From Anaerolineae bacterium (lineage in GTDB: Bacteria > Chloroflexota > Anaerolineae > B4-G1 > SLSP01): DNA of 14,239 nucleotides. Shown in pieces: positions 11,818-14,239 of this stretch; within the stretch, counting starts at the first letter, position 1; every line of letters starts with the position of its first letter. The stretch spans positions 1-14,239 of the forward strand of contig JAFGNI010000337.1 of NCBI GenBank assembly GCA_016927095.1. Reading direction: 5' to 3'. The translations under genes and the position numbers were made by a program. Under the pieces are notes generated by a model. The model had not been told where the DNA came from. It saw only the letters and a program-made list of their open reading frames with translations, and searched no databases.

Positions 11818-12522
11818 TTGGGCCGAGAGATTGTCTATAGCCTGTCTCCAAGGCTGCGACGGATGGCGCGGGATGTTGCAGCGCGTGCAGTTGCTCAAGC
11901 ACCCGTCCCGCTTGCTCTCGTCGAGATCATCACACTGCCAGACCTGGGACAAAGGGTGATCCTGCGATTCGGCACCCTAGGGCAACGACGCCTGACAATG
12001 GAAGAAGCCGACACGATTGAGCCGAGACTGCGGGAGCTCGTTGGCTCCAACTACTGGGCGACGGTGATCGGTTCAGATTTGGAGGGCGTCAGCGTTGATC
12101 TCGTAGAGGATCTGGTTGCGATCGATGCGGCCCTGCCGCAGTCTCTCCTGACCTTCAAGCCGACACATCACGCGGCGGAACTGGCAAGGGACGCTGACAT
12201 CGTGCGGCGGAGTTTGGGGCTCGCAGATCACCACTGGGTGTGGGAGATCGAGATGCCGGTTGCGGACACTGTATTGCCGGTGGTGCGGATCGTGGATCGC
12301 GCCGAGGTTGGTCAAGGCCTGACTGCCTCACATCCATCACCTGAGGTGCGCGCTGTAGCCAAGATGCCGTGTGAGGTGGTTTTCTTGCGATCCAACCCGT
12401 CCTTCCGTGGGTGCTTGAAGGCGTATGCGGGAGCGGAACGCCAGCGCGTGGCGCTGAACAGCTACATCGCCAGGTTTGGTCGGGAGCGAGCCGCGGGCTC
12501 GCGTCTCTGTGCTGATGTGTGA
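11818..12522 (+). CDS. Unrecognised 234-residue protein, TTG start
   Basis: No family was recognised. The protein has no signal peptide or membrane segment and is probably cytosolic. It is rich in short beta/alpha alternations, for example LALVEIITLP, QRVILRFGTLG, an acidic helix EEADTIEPRLRELVG, and later VRAVAKMPCEVVFLRS. The start is TTG at 11818: a purine-rich GGGGAGGGAG lies about five bases upstream and the preceding codon is a stop (TGA). The first ATG (codon 16, position 11863) lacks a comparable site. It is followed after 13 bp by the DUF6544-like gene, so the two should be co-transcribed. Codon use and length argue for a real gene although its function is open. Confidence 0.7.
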   Translation: MGREIVYSLSPRLRRMARDVAARAVAQAPVPLALVEIITLPDLGQRVILRFGTLGQRRLTMEEADTIEPRLRELVGSNYWATVIGSDLEGVSVDLVEDLVAIDAALPQSLLTFKPTHHAAELARDADIVRRSLGLADHHWVWEIEMPVADTVLPVVRIVDRAEVGQGLTASHPSPEVRAVAKMPCEVVFLRSNPSFRGCLKAYAGAERQRVALNSYIARFGRERAAGSRLCADV

Positions 12523-12535
12523 GTAAGGAGAGCCA

Positions 12536-13372
12536 ATGAAGGTTTTGGGGATGGCTGGTGGGGTCCTTTTGACGCTGTTAGCAGTCGCTTTGGTGGGTCT
12601 GCGTATCAGACCAAGGCCCTTCGCCAGATATGAGCCCAGATCTGGGGAAGTGAAGACTGTGCCGCTGCAGGAGGGGTTGCCGGCGCCGGTCGCGCGGTTC
12701 TACCGCATGCTCTACGGAGATGCTGTGCCGGTCGTCGAGTCGGCGGTGATCACCGGGAGAGGGCCATTGCGGATCCGGGGAATCAGCTTCCCCGGTCGCT
12801 TCCGGTTCGTCCATCTGGCAGGAGAGGGCTACCGCCACTACATCCAGGCGACGTTCTTCGGTCTGCCGGTGCTCACGGTGAACGAGCGCTACTTGAGCGG
12901 GACGAGCTTCTTCGAGACACCCTTTGGCGTGATCGATAACACCCCTAAGGTGAATCAGGGCGCCAACCTGGGCCTATGGGGCGAGACGATCTGGTATCCG
13001 GCAGCGCTCATGACGGAATCAGGCGTACGGTGGGAGCCGGTAGATACCACCACGGCTGTGTTGGTGGTTCCCTTCGCGGGGGGCGGTCCCGGGCCCTTTG
13101 GTGAGCAAGACCAGCGCTTCATCGCCCGGTTCGATCCTGTTACCGGGCTCCTGCGGTTCTTAGAGTCGATGCGCTACAAGGGGGAGCAGGCTGAAGACAA
13201 GACGCTGTGGATCAACGAAGCGCTCTCGTGGTCTGAAGTGGATGGCCACCGGCTACCGTTGGTGGGCGCCGTGACCTGGTTTGATGAGGGGACGCCGTGG
13301 GCGGTCTTCACGGTGGAGGATATCGTGCTGAACGTGGATGTCTCGGAGGCGATCCGCGCCGCGGGTCCCTAG
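12536..13372 (+). CDS. DUF6544/DUF6920-like membrane-anchored protein
   Basis: The 278-residue protein has one N-terminal membrane segment (about 5-23) followed by a basic RIRPRPF stretch. The outer domain resembles proteins annotated DUF6544/DUF6920. It contains LPAPVARFYRMLYGDAVPVV (48-67), then GISFPGRFRFVHL, VLTVNERYLSG, the diagnostic NQGANLGLWGETIWYP (140-155) and VRWEPVD (164-170). Members have a lipocalin-like beta fold in my recollection, and their biochemical role is unknown. The start is preceded by TAAGGAG at about six bases, only 13 bp after the previous stop. The family match is from memory of motif patterns and should be read as probable. Confidence 0.78.
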   Translation: MKVLGMAGGVLLTLLAVALVGLRIRPRPFARYEPRSGEVKTVPLQEGLPAPVARFYRMLYGDAVPVVESAVITGRGPLRIRGISFPGRFRFVHLAGEGYRHYIQATFFGLPVLTVNERYLSGTSFFETPFGVIDNTPKVNQGANLGLWGETIWYPAALMTESGVRWEPVDTTTAVLVVPFAGGGPGPFGEQDQRFIARFDPVTGLLRFLESMRYKGEQAEDKTLWINEALSWSEVDGHRLPLVGAVTWFDEGTPWAVFTVEDIVLNVDVSEAIRAAGP

Positions 13373-13375
13373 CGT

Positions 13376-13494
13376 AAGGCGCAACGGAAGATCAACTCTG
13401 CCAACGTGAGCCATCGTCTCGGGAGCTGGCCTTGCGCTAGACTTAGGTTGGTGGGCTAGGCCACTTCGGTCGACGCAACGATTAGCTGCGCCTT
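13376..13494. repeat. Inverted octamer pair upstream of the copper ATPase gene
   Basis: AAGGCGCA (13376-13383) and TGCGCCTT (13487-13494) are exact inverted copies 103 bp apart. They lie just after the previous stop and about 31 bp before the ATPase start. GCAACG also occurs near both. No CopY-type palindrome or convincing -35/-10 pair was found in the 153-bp gap; TAGACT at 13438-13443 is the best -10-like hexamer. Confidence 0.35.
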
Positions 13495-13525
13495 GACGAG
13501 GAAGCGAGGGAAGGAGTCTGCATCG

Positions 13526-14239
13526 ATGAGCGATAAGCATCAGGGCAACCACGAACGGCACGACGGAGAGCACAATGGCGGTGGGGGGATGGCGGGACAT
13601 AGCGGTCACGAAGCGATGTTCCGGCGGCGCTTCTGGATCAACGCGCTGTTGACGATACCGATCCTGCTGTTCAGTCCTGTCTTGCAGGAGATCCTTGGCT
13701 TCTCGATGCCCAGCTTTCCGGGTAGCCGGTGGGTGGCGCCGGGGGTTGCGTTGGCTGTCTTTTTCTATGGCGGCATTCCCTTCATCCGGATGGCCATACC
13801 CGAGGTGCAGCGCGGCAAGCCAGGGATGATGACACTGATCTCACTGGCAATCGGCGTCTCCTTCGTCTACAGTGTCTTTGCGGTCTTCCGGCCCGCGTCG
13901 GGCAGCTTCTTCTGGGAGATGGCGACCCTGATCGATGTGATGCTGTTGGGGCATTGGATTGAGATGCGAAGCATCCGGCAAGCTTCCGGTGCATTGGAGG
14001 AGCTGGCGAAGCTCATGCCAGACACGGCGGAGCGCGTTGTCGGAGACAATGAAACGGAGGAGGTCTCCCTGGACGAGCTGTCTGTTGACGATGTCGTTCT
14101 GGTGAGGCCTGGTGCCAGCGTTCCCGCTGACGGTGAGGTGGTAGAAGGCGTGTCCAGCGTCAACCAATCGATGATCACTGGTGAGTCCAGGCCTGTGAAG
14201 AAGGGGCCGGGGGACGAGGTGGTCGGCGGGACGATCAAC
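13526..14239 (+). CDS. copB: CopB-type copper-transporting P1B-ATPase, 5' part (cut by the window end)
   Basis: ATP-driven heavy-metal exporter in the cytoplasmic membrane; 238 of an expected roughly 650-750 residues are present and the frame is open to the last base. A His-rich N-terminus (H5, H9, H12, H16, H25, H28) with no Cys metal domain is typical of the CopB group. Membrane helices lie at about 36-57, 71-91, 101-121 and 128-146, and the last is followed by LLGHWIEMRS, a strong CopB signature. The actuator domain carries PGASVPADGEV (195-205) and the TGES dephosphorylation motif (218-221). The phosphorylation DKTG site and CPH metal site lie beyond the window. AAGGAG is nine bases before the ATG. 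Copper as substrate is inferred from subgroup resemblance. Confidence 0.88.
   Translation, partial: MSDKHQGNHERHDGEHNGGGGMAGHSGHEAMFRRRFWINALLTIPILLFSPVLQEILGFSMPSFPGSRWVAPGVALAVFFYGGIPFIRMAIPEVQRGKPGMMTLISLAIGVSFVYSVFAVFRPASGSFFWEMATLIDVMLLGHWIEMRSIRQASGALEELAKLMPDTAERVVGDNETEEVSLDELSVDDVVLVRPGASVPADGEVVEGVSSVNQSMITGESRPVKKGPGDEVVGGTIN

Noticed and set aside
11652..11840. Plus-strand open frame of 62 codons before the 11818 gene
   Set aside because: It covers the -10 element and overlaps the TTG start of a better supported gene; no Shine-Dalgarno site and no recognisable protein.

Overview
The window looks like accessory, non-ribosomal sequence from a GC-rich bacterium. The most likely host is a member of the Chloroflexota (Thermomicrobia/Anaerolineae-like). 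The clues are a secreted GEVED-domain protein with the DWGDLP / DDEDGV style common there, a fused double-ATPase ECF transporter, a C-terminal TPTPGPRP tail on a membrane-anchored protein, and strong Shine-Dalgarno sites. This placement is inference from gene content, not a database match.

Layout. From about 8290 down to 22 every gene lies on the minus strand, in three apparent transcription units. The first (8291 to 5034) is a PdxA-family dehydrogenase followed by a large GT-B glycosyltransferase. The second (4928 to 4749) is a 59-residue Cys-rich metal-binding-type protein with its own promoter-like sequence and a GC hairpin behind it. The third (4418 to 22) is a tight operon: fused ECF ATPases, EcfT, an eIF2B/MtnA-family sugar-phosphate isomerase and an MTAP-family nucleoside phosphorylase whose base-site residues are those of the 6-oxopurine (methylthioinosine) type. 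A good TTGACA-N17-TAGCAT promoter and a structured leader of about 115 nt precede the operon. Together these genes suggest uptake and breakdown of a 5'-modified nucleoside (methylthio- or deoxy-), but no substrate-binding S component is present in the window.

From 8657 to 10437 two plus-strand genes encode exported or membrane-anchored proteins of unknown function, one of them a GEVED protein. Each has a CTATACTA-type -10 box. A minus-strand APH-family phosphotransferase (11478 to 10483) follows, and just upstream of it is the decayed 3' end of an alpha/beta hydrolase gene. From 11818 to 13372 two plus-strand genes form a small operon: an unrecognised 234-residue protein with a TTG start, and a DUF6544/DUF6920-like membrane-anchored protein. 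The right edge holds the first 238 codons of a CopB-type copper P1B-ATPase.

The observations most worth following are the ECF/isomerase/phosphorylase operon with its altered isomerase motifs, the PdxA-like enzyme that keeps its metal site but lacks several substrate-site residues, the Cys-rich mini-protein, the sucrose-synthase-like layout of the glycosyltransferase, and the hydrolase remnant. I found no CRISPR array, tRNA, rRNA or intact insertion sequence.
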